NCBI RefSeq assembly: GCF_030345695.1
Contig: NZ_JAUASV010000016.1
Location: 23,547-87,546 of the forward strand
Direction of reading: 5' to 3'
DNA length: 64,000 nt
Source of the DNA: Galbitalea sp. SE-J8
Lineage (GTDB): Bacteria > Actinomycetota > Actinomycetes > Actinomycetales > Microbacteriaceae
In this document: positions 9,801 through 17,016 of the stretch, one piece after another
Numbering within the stretch: position 1 is the first letter of the stretch
Layout of the letters: every line of letters starts with the position of its first letter
Notes under the pieces: model-generated
The model's input: the letters and a program-made list of their open reading frames with translations, nothing else
The model's database searches: none
What the model was told of the DNA's origin: nothing
Program-made: the position numbers and the translations under genes

Positions 9801-10168
9801 ATCTGACCTCAGACGCCGTGGTGCGCGTCTCACCGGGCGTCGTCGGCGACGCGGTCGGAGTGGTCGACGACGAAGCGTGCGAGCCCGGCCTCGTGCTCGA
9901 GGCGGGTGCGTGGATCGAGGTGTCTCTCGCGGCCGGGGCCGCCCCCCACTGCTTTACCCTCGCGAGCGCCATTGCCGGCCGACATCGCTTTCGACTGGAG
10001 CGTCGCTCCGGCGAGCGCTGGGAAAGCGTGCTGCGTTCGGATGCCGTATTCCTGTGGGACGCACAATTGCGTCCCTTTGCGCTCACCCCTGTCCGCGCCC
10101 GCCGATGGCGCCTGATCGCGGAGTCGCGCTTCGTCGTGCAGCAGATAGAGCTGCTCGTCAGTCGGTGA
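6887..10168 (+). CDS. alpha-mannosidase, glycoside hydrolase family 92
   Basis: About 1093 residues. The likely start is GTG 6887, just after the GH38 stop; TTG 6881 and later GTGs are alternatives and there is no clear ribosome site. GH92 signatures are clear: WADNRDDNRPALQAF near the N-terminal domain, SMTGTSNDIVLAHAVAAGV, SNQPAHHIPFMALFAG and GQGWPGDEDNGEMAAWWVF. GH92 enzymes are calcium-dependent, inverting exo-alpha-mannosidases that trim high-mannose N-glycans or yeast mannan. No signal peptide is seen, so a cytoplasmic role after import is likely. The C-terminal 150 residues look like an extra beta-sandwich domain. Confidence 0.9.
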   Translation: MSGAAPRSGPSVAHAATSRPGAGFVSPAAAYVFGAGGVEVPGDVGVDLRGHRIGPEEELCYAVLPEWDAGADAVDGFAADAVAVDLVFASGGRLSARAPVDQYGVAVSARAQHEGRTLHPDQWNLVRVGLAAAVGEVVAGVDVHLEETRAGGRRGLLTGWIDVLGIRPIPVEPARPVDRARIRQGSMSAPGLSRGNCVPTVAVPGGFVGGIPVTRADSPGWPYSWHADNRDDNRPALQAFATSHLPSPWMRDRGVFQVMPAFANESVPSTPEARALGFSHDDEIARPHDYRVRLDGGILAEMTATDHTVLLRFTWPPGTDEGLLVFDQIGGRGELRLPEPRPTSSDAVLTAYTDDGAEAQADRAAAPRAYLHAHVDRPVVACGSIRRGPLAATASSPAGWVRVGLDASRTVTLRLATSFIGTDQAGRNLVLDRADDDFEVVRERSADAWDEWIGRVELPDASPEQRAMMATALYRVGLFPSRGHENLGTAEHPDPHYASPFDPVAGSDAERTGARVRRGELSVNHGFWDVYRTAWPLYALLDPDLAARLLDGFVEHYRASGWTSRWAAPGPIDSMTGTSNDIVLAHAVAAGVPVRVGAASGPEDHRLDLWSAFDSALRNATVIPPVARVGRKGMATSPYRGWVDTSVPEGLSWTLDGAINDLAVARLADELRMRTANDHPRYEELDAAVDYFTARATSYATVFDARTGFFVGRDSRGRFRADPEHYDPRVWGHDYTETNGWGTAFTVPHDGAGLAALHGGREALGRKLDEFFATPERGDVTISGSYPGVIHEMVEARNLRSGQWAPSNQPAHHIPFMALFAGRPDLAQDAVRTAVERMFTGGEIGQGWPGDEDNGEMAAWWVFAALGLYPLVPGSAGYVLVAPSVPCARIRMGDERWLTIRALGLDRAHRYVESVRINGEPWHSTFVPHDLIARGATIDVVLSERPTAWGSAVDSEPPSLTAPGQLPTVLHDLTSDAVVRVSPGVVGDAVGVVDDEACEPGLVLEAGAWIEVSLAAGAAPHCFTLASAIAGRHRFRLERRSGERWESVLRSDAVFLWDAQLRPFALTPVRARRWRLIAESRFVVQQIELLVSR

Positions 10169-10196
10169 GGGTCTGGCGTCGACGCACGCTCCATGG

Positions 10197-10225
10197 TTGA
10201 CGCGGGAACCGAGACGTCCTAGGCT
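10197..10225 (+). promoter_or_regulatory. strong promoter before the truncated secreted-protein gene
   Basis: TTGACG (10197-10202) and TAGGCT (10220-10225) with the optimal 17-bp spacer form the best consensus promoter noticed in the window. The operator at 10232 covers the expected start site. Confidence 0.7.
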
Positions 10226-10231
10226 CTTAAT

Positions 10232-10247
10232 GCCGAAACGTTTCGGC
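10232..10247. promoter_or_regulatory. LacI-type operator, copy 2
   Basis: Perfect 16-bp palindrome GCCGAAACGTTTCGGC. It has the same core as the site at 664 and sits 6 bp after a -10 box. Confidence 0.75.
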
Positions 10248-10264
10248 CTTTCGGGAGATGTTCA

Positions 10265-10396
10265 ATGAAGAAGATCCACGTCGTTGTCGCAAACGCCGCA
10301 ACGCTCGCCCTTTCCGCGGCCGCGTTCTGCGGACTGCCCGCGCCTCAGTCGGCACGTGCCGACGCGGTGACGGCGGCGCGGGCGAGTCGCGGGTGA
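10265..10396 (+). pseudogene. truncated secreted-protein gene (signal-peptide stub)
   Basis: 43 codons starting at ATG 10265, with GGGAGA at 10253-10258 as ribosome site. The product is a textbook signal peptide: Lys-Lys, a hydrophobic core VVANAATLALSAAAF, a probable cleavage after ARA, then only about ten residues before TGA. A strong promoter and operator precede it, so this looks like the surviving 5' end of a regulated exported protein whose body was deleted. In a mannose-glycan locus the lost gene could have been a secreted endo-glycosidase or mannanase, but nothing of the catalytic part remains to prove it. A real short secreted peptide is the alternative. Confidence 0.5.
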
Positions 10397-10404
10397 GCCG
10401 TTGC

Positions 10405-10456
10405 TTGCGAGAGGGGCCCGCGCGCGTGATAAGTTCAACCTGGCCGAAACGTTTTG
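10405..10456 (+). promoter_or_regulatory. second promoter/operator before the GH130 genes
   Basis: TTGCGA (10405-10410) and TAAGTT (10430-10435) with a long 19-bp spacer precede CCGAAACGTTTTG (10444-10456), an imperfect copy of the operator at 664. The following 200 nt up to the GH130 start hold no convincing gene and may be an untranslated leader or deletion scar. Confidence 0.45.
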
Positions 10457-10658
10457 TTTCACACGACAGGGTGTGGAACTGCCAACGCGTGACAAGTGCC
10501 GCCCATCGCCAGAACGAACCGAAAACGCTCGCTCCGCCTCAGCCGCCTTCAGCGCTTGTGACGCGTGTCCGCCGGTGGCCGCGCTCGTCGGAGCCGCATC
10601 ATCGATCCCCTCCTCGCCAAGCATGACGGGCTGACCGAGTTCCCCACAGAAAGACACC

Positions 10659-11768
10659 ATGACCTTCACCGAACGATCTACGGCCATCCCTTACGCGCTG
10701 GAGCGGGTGGGCGAGGTGATGGCGCCCGAGCCCGGCAACCCCCTGGAAGCCGAGGGTGTGCTCAATCCCGCCGCCGCGTGGTCGCCCGAGGGCGATCTCA
10801 TCCTGTTCCCGCGTCTGGTCTCGGCGGGCAATTTCTCACGGGTGGGGCGCGCACGCGTGGTGACGACCGACGGCGTGCCGACGGGGGTCGAGCGCGAGGG
10901 CGTGGTGCTCGAGCCGGCCCGGGCGTGGGAGCACGGCACGGAGCACGGCGGCACGGAGGACCCGCGGATCACGGCGATCCCGTCGCTCGGCGTGCACGTC
11001 ATGACCTATGTCGCCTTCGGCCCGATGGGTCCGCGCCCGGCGCTCGCGATCTCCCGCGACCTGACGGAGTGGACCCGTCTCGGCCCCGTGCTGTTCGATT
11101 ACGACGATGCGCTCGACACCGATCTGAACCTGTTCCCCAACAAGGACGTCGTGTTCTTCCCCGAGGTCGTGCCGGCGCCGGATGGCACGCCGAGCTATGC
11201 GGCCCTGCACCGTCCGATGTGGGAGCTCGGCTTCAGCCGCCCCGACGAGGTCTCCACGGCCCCCGCAGTAGCCCCTGACGATCGACCGAGCATCTGGATC
11301 TCGTACATCCCGGCCGCCGAGGTCGAGGCGGACATCGCCCGGCTCGTGCGGTTCGGCTCGCACCGGTTCGTCGCCGGACCCGCGCACGACTGGGAGGCGA
11401 TCAAGATCGGCGCCGGCCCAGCACCGATCCGAGTGCCCGAAGGGTGGCTCCTGCTGCACCACGGCGTGTCGGGCGAGATCTCGGGCGGCAGCTTCGAGCC
11501 GCAGTCGAACGTGCGCTACTGCGCCGGCGCCATGTTGCTCGACGAGCGCGACCCGAGCCGACTGCTCGCGCGCACGCCGCATCCGCTGCTGAGCCCGGAG
11601 ACGGATGCCGAGGTCGACGGCATCGTCGCGAACGTCGTCTTCCCCACGGCCATCGAGGTCATCGACGGGGAGACCTACGTCTTCTACGGCATGGCCGACA
11701 GTCGCATCGGCGTGGCCCGCCTCATCCGGGTCGACACCGGGGCCCGCACGCCGGGCGACGCGTCATGA
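10659..11768 (+). CDS. glycoside hydrolase family 130 protein (mannoside phosphorylase type)
   Basis: 369 residues, ATG 10659. The five-bladed beta-propeller fold of GH130 is indicated by VLNPAAAWSPEGDLIL near residue 30, GGTEDPRITAI with the expected catalytic Asp101, and KIGAGPAPIRVPEGWLLLHHG near residue 250. GH130 phosphorylases cleave beta-1,4-mannosyl links with inorganic phosphate, giving mannose 1-phosphate. Beside GH38 and GH92 enzymes, the core Man-beta-1,4-GlcNAc disaccharide of N-glycans is a natural candidate substrate (inference). The next gene overlaps this stop by 4 nt. Confidence 0.88.
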   Translation: MTFTERSTAIPYALERVGEVMAPEPGNPLEAEGVLNPAAAWSPEGDLILFPRLVSAGNFSRVGRARVVTTDGVPTGVEREGVVLEPARAWEHGTEHGGTEDPRITAIPSLGVHVMTYVAFGPMGPRPALAISRDLTEWTRLGPVLFDYDDALDTDLNLFPNKDVVFFPEVVPAPDGTPSYAALHRPMWELGFSRPDEVSTAPAVAPDDRPSIWISYIPAAEVEADIARLVRFGSHRFVAGPAHDWEAIKIGAGPAPIRVPEGWLLLHHGVSGEISGGSFEPQSNVRYCAGAMLLDERDPSRLLARTPHPLLSPETDAEVDGIVANVVFPTAIEVIDGETYVFYGMADSRIGVARLIRVDTGARTPGDAS

Positions 11769-12787
11769 CGGATGCCGAACGCGCCCTGGCGGACGCGAAA
11801 GCGACGGAGAACCCGCACACGGACGTGCTCTCGGAGCAGACCTTCCTCGACCAGGACGTCGAGCAGCCCGGGTGGGCGCCCGGGCCATTTCGCGTCGACC
11901 CCGAGCTCACCTTCGAGCTCGACGCGCAGTGGCGCGACCCGGCCGGTGTCGGCTGGTCGAGCGAGTCGCTCATCAACCCGTCGGTGATCGAGGTCGGGGG
12001 GTTCCTGCACGTCTTCTACCGGGCCTCCCCGCGCAAGGAGTCGCTCTCCTCGCGCATCGGCCACGCCGTGCTCACCGACGAGGGCTGGCGCGACGACGCC
12101 GCCAACCCGGTCGTGTGGCCGACGCTGCCCGGCGAGGAGCTCGGCGTCGAGGACCCCAAGGTCTACCGCAGGCCCGAGGGGTTCGCACTGTTCTACAACG
12201 CGGTCTTCGCGACGACAGAAGCGCAGCGGTCGCGGCATCCGTCTCCCGGCTATCCGGTGGGTGACATCGGGTGCGACATGAGCGTCGCCACCTCGACCGA
12301 CCTCGTCACCTGGACCAAGCACGGGCCGATCACGCGGCACGAGGAGAGCCGGCTGTGGGCGAAGGGCGCCGTGATCCCGCGCGCCGCCGACGGCTCGGCC
12401 GTCGCGATCGACGGCCAGTACCTCATGTACGTGTCGGAGGGATTCGACGGCGTGCTGCACGTGGGCCGGTCGACCGACCTCGTGTCGTGGGAGTTCGAGC
12501 CGATCGACTACCTGGGCGACATCGGCGGTCACCTGCACGAGATCGCGACGGCGACCGTCATCGACGACCGCATCGTGCTCGACTACTTTCTCAGCGACGA
12601 GAGCGGATGGGCGGCCGCGCGCACCGAATACGCCGTGTCCGACCCCTTCACGCCGGTGCGCCGCGCGCCCGGCGGAACCCTCGCGTGGGGCGGACTCATC
12701 CGCTGGCGCGATCGCTGGCTGTTCAGCCAGGGATGGGACGCCGCCCCCGGACGCCGGCAGCTGCTGTTCTACCGATCCGAGCACTGA
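11765..12787 (+). CDS. GH130-related beta-propeller glycosidase/phosphorylase
   Basis: 340 residues from ATG 11765, overlapping the previous stop (ATGA). The same family features are weaker than in the upstream gene: LINPSVIEVGGFLHVFYRAS, GVEDPKV with Asp130 in the catalytic position, WAKGAVIPRA, and GGHLHEIATATVIDDR. A second GH130-type protein in tandem may process a different beta-mannoside or act as a hydrolase rather than a phosphorylase; some GH130 members hydrolyse. Its coupling to the first gene suggests they act in the same pathway. Confidence 0.78.
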   Translation: MTDAERALADAKATENPHTDVLSEQTFLDQDVEQPGWAPGPFRVDPELTFELDAQWRDPAGVGWSSESLINPSVIEVGGFLHVFYRASPRKESLSSRIGHAVLTDEGWRDDAANPVVWPTLPGEELGVEDPKVYRRPEGFALFYNAVFATTEAQRSRHPSPGYPVGDIGCDMSVATSTDLVTWTKHGPITRHEESRLWAKGAVIPRAADGSAVAIDGQYLMYVSEGFDGVLHVGRSTDLVSWEFEPIDYLGDIGGHLHEIATATVIDDRIVLDYFLSDESGWAAARTEYAVSDPFTPVRRAPGGTLAWGGLIRWRDRWLFSQGWDAAPGRRQLLFYRSEH

Positions 12788-12793
12788 CGAACC

Positions 12794-13248
12794 ATGACAC
12801 TCACCATGACCGCGCTGTTCACCGGCGACAGCATCACCGACGCGTGCAGACGCACCGACCCGAGCGGATTCCTCGGAGCGGGCTACGTGCGCCGCGTCGC
12901 GGAGATGTCCGCGGCGTCGGAGTCGAGGCGAACCACACGACGCTGCTCGAGCGTGTTCGCGCGGAGCTCGAGCTGCGGCAGCTCGTGATCATGGAGCCGT
13001 TCCTCGTGCCGGTGCTGCCCGAGCAGGAGTCGTGGTTCGCGGACGACCTCGCCGCCAAGTTCGTCGTCGCGCGCGAGCTCGCCGCGCGATTCGACGCCAT
13101 CCACATCCCGCTGCACGACCTGTTCACCGAGCGCGCCGCTGCCGAGGGGGCGGCCAGCGTCATCGACGACAGCGCGCACCCCAGCGCGGGCGGGCACGAG
13201 CTCATCGCGCAGACGTGGTGGTCCGTCGTCGCGCCCGCGCTGACGTGA
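12794..13248 (+). pseudogene. broken SGNH/GDSL hydrolase
   Basis: The 5' part (ATG 12794) encodes the block I motif FTGDSITDACRRTDPSG and then GAGYVRRVAEM. From about 12910 the homologous sequence continues in another frame (HTTLLERVRAELELRQLVIM, then FLVPVLPEQESWF) and ends with the catalytic-type DDSAHPSAGGHELIAQ before TGA 13246-13248. About 60-70 residues normally present between these parts (blocks II and III with Gly and Asn oxyanion residues) are missing. The gene therefore suffered an internal deletion that also shifted the frame. An intact relative would deacetylate glycans or similar esters. Confidence 0.8.
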
Positions 13249-14987
13249 CCGAGGTCGACGGGGAGCGGCCGTTCCGCAGCATTGTGAGGATGCTGCGGCC
13301 GTTCCGCGGACGTCTCGTGGTGGCGCTCGCTGCGTTCGTCGTGAAGGACAGCCCGCTGTGGCTCATGCCCGTCATCACCGCGGGGATCGTCGACATCGTC
13401 GTCGCGCGCGGGCCCCTGCCTCGCCTCGGGATGCTGGCCATCGCGGCGGTCGTGCTGCTCGTGGTCAACGTGCCCACGAGCGTCGTGTTCGTGCGGCTCT
13501 ACAACGGCGCGAGCCGTCAGCTCGGGTCGAATCTGCGCAACAGCCTCGCGCAGCGCATGCAGAGCCTCTCGATCGGATTCCACTCGAGGTCGAGCGCGGC
13601 CGTGATGCAGTCGAAGGTCGTCCGCGACGTCGAGAACATCGAGCTCATGCTGCAGCAGACAGGGCCGAGCGCCCTCTCCGCCATCCTCGTGATGGGCGGC
13701 GCGCTGGTGATGACCGCGATCAGCGCCCCCGCGTTCCTCGTCGTCTACCTCGTCACGGTGCCGATCGCGGCCACCCTCACGCTCGTGATGCGCAGGCGCT
13801 CGGCGCGCCGCAACGAGGCGCTCCGCCTCGAGATGGAGCGACTCTCGTCGAACGTCGGCGAGATGGCGAGCCTCATCCCGGTGTCACGCGCGCACGGACT
13901 CGAGCGGATGGCCACCACTCGCGTGTCGGCGAGCGCCGAGCACGTGCGCGCCGCCGGCATGGACCTCGACGCGCTCAACAGCCGGTTCGGCGCGTCCACC
14001 TGGGTCGCCTTCCAAGTGCTGGGGGTCGGATGCCTCGTGCTCGCCGCTCTCGCGTCGATCCTCGGCTGGCTGCCGATCAGTGCGGGCCAGGTCGTGCTCC
14101 TGAGCGGGTACTTCGCGCTCCTGACGGGCGCGCTCACGCAGTTCATCGCGCTCCTGCCGATGGTCACACGCGGCGGCGAGTCGGTGCGGTCGATCGCCGA
14201 GGTGCTGCAGGAGCCGGATGTCGAGCGCAACGAGGGCAAGGCGCGCGTCGACGCGGTGCGGGGCGGCATCCGCCTCGACGACGTGCACTTCCGCTTTCCG
14301 GGATCGACGTCGTCGGCGCTCGGCCACCTCGACCTCGACATCCCGGCCGGGGAGACCGTGGCGTTCGTGGGTCACTCGGGCTCGGGCAAGTCCACGCTGC
14401 TCAATCTCGTGCTCGGCTTCCTGCGCCCGACCTCGGGCCGGGTGCTGCTCGACGGGGTCGACATGGAGACGCTCGATCTGCGGACCGTGCGGCAATTCGT
14501 CTCCGTGGTGCCCCAGGAGTCGGTGCTGTTCGAAGGCTCCATCCGTGAGAACGTCACGTACGGGCTCGAGCACGTGTCCGACGCGCGCGTCCGGCTGGCC
14601 CTCGAGCAGGCCCACGCCCTCGACGTCGTCGACACCCTGCCCGACGGATGGGACACGGTCGTCGGTCCCCGCGGCGCCCGACTCTCCGGGGGCCAGCGCC
14701 AGCGCCTCGCGATCGCGCGCGCGCTCGTGCGCGACCCGCGCATCCTGCTCCTCGACGAGGCGACGAGCGCCCTCGATGCCGAGTCGGAGCAGCAGGTCAA
14801 GGCCGCGCTCGCGACGCTCATGCACGACAGGACGACGCTCGTGGTGGCCCACCGGCTGTCGACGATCCGGGCGGCCGACAGGATCGTCGTGCTCGATGCG
14901 GGCCGAATCATCGAGAAGGGCACGCACGAGAGCCTGCTCGCCGCGGGCGGCGCTTACGCGCGGCTGCACACGCTCCAGTCCGCGTAG
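13245..14987 (+). CDS. ABC transporter with fused permease and ATPase domains
   Basis: 580 residues from GTG 13245, which overlaps the stop of the SGNH pseudogene. Residues 1-330 form a six-helix exporter-type membrane domain; residues 340-580 are the ATPase. The motifs are VGHSGSGKSTLLNLV (Walker A), LSGGQRQRLAIARALV (signature), ILLLDEATSALD (Walker B) and VVAHRLSTI (H-loop). It is a half-size exporter that would act as a homodimer. Its cargo is unknown; its position at the end of the mannose-glycan cluster may be only by read-through. Confidence 0.9.
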   Translation: MTEVDGERPFRSIVRMLRPFRGRLVVALAAFVVKDSPLWLMPVITAGIVDIVVARGPLPRLGMLAIAAVVLLVVNVPTSVVFVRLYNGASRQLGSNLRNSLAQRMQSLSIGFHSRSSAAVMQSKVVRDVENIELMLQQTGPSALSAILVMGGALVMTAISAPAFLVVYLVTVPIAATLTLVMRRRSARRNEALRLEMERLSSNVGEMASLIPVSRAHGLERMATTRVSASAEHVRAAGMDLDALNSRFGASTWVAFQVLGVGCLVLAALASILGWLPISAGQVVLLSGYFALLTGALTQFIALLPMVTRGGESVRSIAEVLQEPDVERNEGKARVDAVRGGIRLDDVHFRFPGSTSSALGHLDLDIPAGETVAFVGHSGSGKSTLLNLVLGFLRPTSGRVLLDGVDMETLDLRTVRQFVSVVPQESVLFEGSIRENVTYGLEHVSDARVRLALEQAHALDVVDTLPDGWDTVVGPRGARLSGGQRQRLAIARALVRDPRILLLDEATSALDAESEQQVKAALATLMHDRTTLVVAHRLSTIRAADRIVVLDAGRIIEKGTHESLLAAGGAYARLHTLQSA

Positions 14988-15012
14988 GCAGCCGCGCCCG
15001 CGATAGGTTGGA

Positions 15013-15028
15013 GCGCGGCGTGCCGCGC
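15013..15028. terminator. short GC-rich hairpin after the ABC exporter
   Basis: GCGCGGC (15013-15019) and GCCGCGC (15022-15028) can form a 7-bp stem with a 2-nt loop 25 nt after the exporter stop; no T-run follows. Confidence 0.35.
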
Positions 15029-15065
15029 CACACACCGCACGTTCGCGAGCACCTCGGGAGCCCCC

Positions 15066-15746
15066 ATGACGACCCTGTCCGCCCGCGCCCTGCTCTTCGA
15101 CATGGACGGCACGCTCATCGACTCGACGGCCGCCGTCGAGCGCATCTGGGGCGTCTTCGCGGACCGGTTCGGCCTCGACGTGGCCGACATCCTCGCGACC
15201 AGCCACGGCGTGCGCATGGTCGAGACGGTGCGGCAGCACGCTCCCGAGGGCACGGATGCCGAGGCCGTCACGCGCGAGCTCGGCGCGATCGAGCGCGAGG
15301 ACCGCGAGGGCATCGTGCCGCTGCCCGGCGCCGTGGACTTCCTCGCGGGGCTGCCGCGCGCATCCGTGGCCCTCGTGACGAGCGCGACGCGCGACCTCGC
15401 GGAGATCCGGATGGCGGCGTGCGGTCTCCCGCTGCCGGACGCGGTGGTCACGGCCGACCTCGTCGAGCGCGGCAAGCCCGCGCCCGACCCGTACCTCGCC
15501 GCCGCCGAGCTGCTCGGCGTCGAGCCGGCAGACGCGATCGTTCTCGAGGACGCCGAGGCGGGCATCCGCTCGGGCCTCGCGGCCGGTGCGCGCGTCATCG
15601 TGGTCGGCGGGCTCGACGCGGCCGTGACGGCGGGGCTGCCGCGCATCCGCGACTACCGCGACATCGCGGCCGAGGTCGCCGCCGACGGCAGCGTCACTCT
15701 GACCCTCCATGAGGCGGTCGAGGGGCGCCGCGAGCGCGGCGAGTGA
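15066..15746 (+). CDS. HAD-superfamily phosphatase (subfamily IA)
   Basis: 226 residues, ATG 15066 after a GGGAG ribosome site. All four HAD motifs are present: DMDGTLIDS (nucleophile Asp and general acid Asp, about residues 13-21), VTSA, GKPAPDPY (Lys) and LEDAEAG. The small alpha-helical cap between motifs I and II is typical of sugar-phosphate or glycerol-phosphate phosphatases such as the 2-deoxyglucose-6-phosphatase and Gpp groups. The substrate cannot be assigned. It is followed by a repeat element and a convergent oxidoreductase gene. Confidence 0.88.
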   Translation: MTTLSARALLFDMDGTLIDSTAAVERIWGVFADRFGLDVADILATSHGVRMVETVRQHAPEGTDAEAVTRELGAIEREDREGIVPLPGAVDFLAGLPRASVALVTSATRDLAEIRMAACGLPLPDAVVTADLVERGKPAPDPYLAAAELLGVEPADAIVLEDAEAGIRSGLAAGARVIVVGGLDAAVTAGLPRIRDYRDIAAEVAADGSVTLTLHEAVEGRRERGE

Positions 15747-15784
15747 CGTGTCCCGGGACCACCGCTCGCGGACGGCACCGTGCT

Positions 15785-15860
15785 GGTTTCGAGACGCCGG
15801 CTCGCTGCGCTCGCGGGCTCCTCGACCAGCGGGGTGGTTGCGCTCGCGGGCTCCTCGACC
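15785..15860. repeat. palindromic-family repeat, locus 1
   Basis: One full 43-bp unit (15785-15827, starting GGTTTCGAGACGCCGGCTCG and ending GGCTCCTCGACC) is followed by a partial second copy ending CTCCTCGACC near 15860. It fills the gap between the convergent HAD and LLM genes. The same element is amplified at 29291-30080 and 41169-41820 and, as a variant, at 36898-37282. Confidence 0.85.
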
Positions 15861-15870
15861 GACCGGCGGC

Positions 15871-16902
15871 TCAGTCCTCAGCGAGGAGCTCGCGCACGCG
15901 CGGCACCACGGCGGTGCCGTAGAGCTCGATCGTCTCGAGCAGCGCCGTGTGGGGCAGCGTGCCCGCCGAGTACTTGAGATCGAAGCGCGAGAGGCCGAGG
16001 GCGCGCACGACCCCGGCGATCTTCTGCGCGACCGTCTCGGGGCTGCCCACGACGAGCGCGCCCTCGTCGACATCGTGCTCGAACGCCTCGCGCGTGAGGG
16101 GCGGCCAGCCGCGCTCCCGGCCGATCGTGGCGACCATGCCGCTGTAGTGCTCGAAGTACCGATCGCGCGCGAGCGCGTCCGTCGCGGCGACGTGCCCGGG
16201 CGAGTGCACGCCCACGGGGAGATCGGGCGCGCCGAACTGCGCGAGCGCGCGGTGGTAGAGGTCGACGTAGGGGGCGAAGTGCGCGTGGGCGCCGCCGATG
16301 ATCGCGAGCATGAGGGGCATCCGGTGGCGGGCCGCGCGCACGACCGACTCCGGGCTCCCGCCCACGCCCACCCAGGTGCGGATGGCGCCGGAGTGCGAGC
16401 TCGGGTACACGCGCTGCTCGCTGAGCGCGGCGCGCGTGGCACCCCGCCAGGTGACCGGTCCCTCCGTCAGCAGCTCGGCGAAGAGCTCGATGCGCTCCTC
16501 GAAGAGCCGTTCGTAGTCCTGCAGGTCGAGCCCGAACAGCGGGAACGACTCGGTGAACGATCCGCGGCCGATGATGACCTCGGCGCGTCCCGACGAGATG
16601 CCGTCGAGCTCGCTGAACCGCTGGAAGACGCGCACGGGGTCGTCCGACGACAGCACGGTGACCGCCGAGCCGAGGCGGATGCGCTCGGTGCGCGCCGCGA
16701 TCGCCGCGAGCACGACCTCCGGGGAGCTCACGGCGAAGTCCGCCCGGTGGTGCTCGCCGAGCCCGAAGAAGTCGAGACCCGCGCGGTCGGCGGCGACACC
16801 CTCCTCGACGACGTCGCGGAGCACCTGCGCGTGCGGCGTGCGCTCCCCGGTCCCGTCGATGGTCACGTCGCCGAACGTGTCGATGCCGAACTCGACGGCC
16901 AT
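15871..16902 (-). CDS. LLM-class flavin-dependent oxidoreductase
   Basis: 343 residues. The start is ATG 16900-16902, chosen because GAGGAGG lies 4-10 nt upstream; an ATG further out would add 21 residues without a ribosome site. It belongs to the luciferase-like monooxygenase fold: FGIDTFGDV at the start, GLDFFGLGEHHRADFAVSSP, and a C-terminal ALGLSRFDLKYSAG region. Such proteins use FMN or F420; the substrate is unknown. The gene ends against the repeat element and faces the HAD gene. Confidence 0.88.
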   Translation of the reverse strand: MAVEFGIDTFGDVTIDGTGERTPHAQVLRDVVEEGVAADRAGLDFFGLGEHHRADFAVSSPEVVLAAIAARTERIRLGSAVTVLSSDDPVRVFQRFSELDGISSGRAEVIIGRGSFTESFPLFGLDLQDYERLFEERIELFAELLTEGPVTWRGATRAALSEQRVYPSSHSGAIRTWVGVGGSPESVVRAARHRMPLMLAIIGGAHAHFAPYVDLYHRALAQFGAPDLPVGVHSPGHVAATDALARDRYFEHYSGMVATIGRERGWPPLTREAFEHDVDEGALVVGSPETVAQKIAGVVRALGLSRFDLKYSAGTLPHTALLETIELYGTAVVPRVRELLAED

Positions 16903-17004
16903 GGGTCCTCCTCGGTCCTCGCACCCGTTCCATGCGGATGCATCGACTGCGAAACCGGGCGTCACCCGAGGCTATTCCCGGCCCGGTCGGGCGCACCGTC
17001 GCCC

Positions 17005-17010
17005 TAGGCT
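17005..17010 (+). promoter_or_regulatory. -10 box of a probably leaderless gene
   Basis: TAGGCT ends 6 nt before ATG 17017, so transcription should start at or next to the start codon. Confidence 0.55.
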
Positions 17011-17016
17011 GAACGG

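Noticed and set aside
10401..10634. A 77-codon frame before the first GH130 gene
   Set aside because: No ribosome site, it overlaps the promoter/operator at 10405-10456, and the product has no recognisable feature.
13884..16442. An 852-codon minus-strand frame over the ABC exporter, HAD and LLM genes
   Set aside because: It crosses three genes recognised in other frames, and only low-complexity Arg/Ala-rich sequence is encoded.
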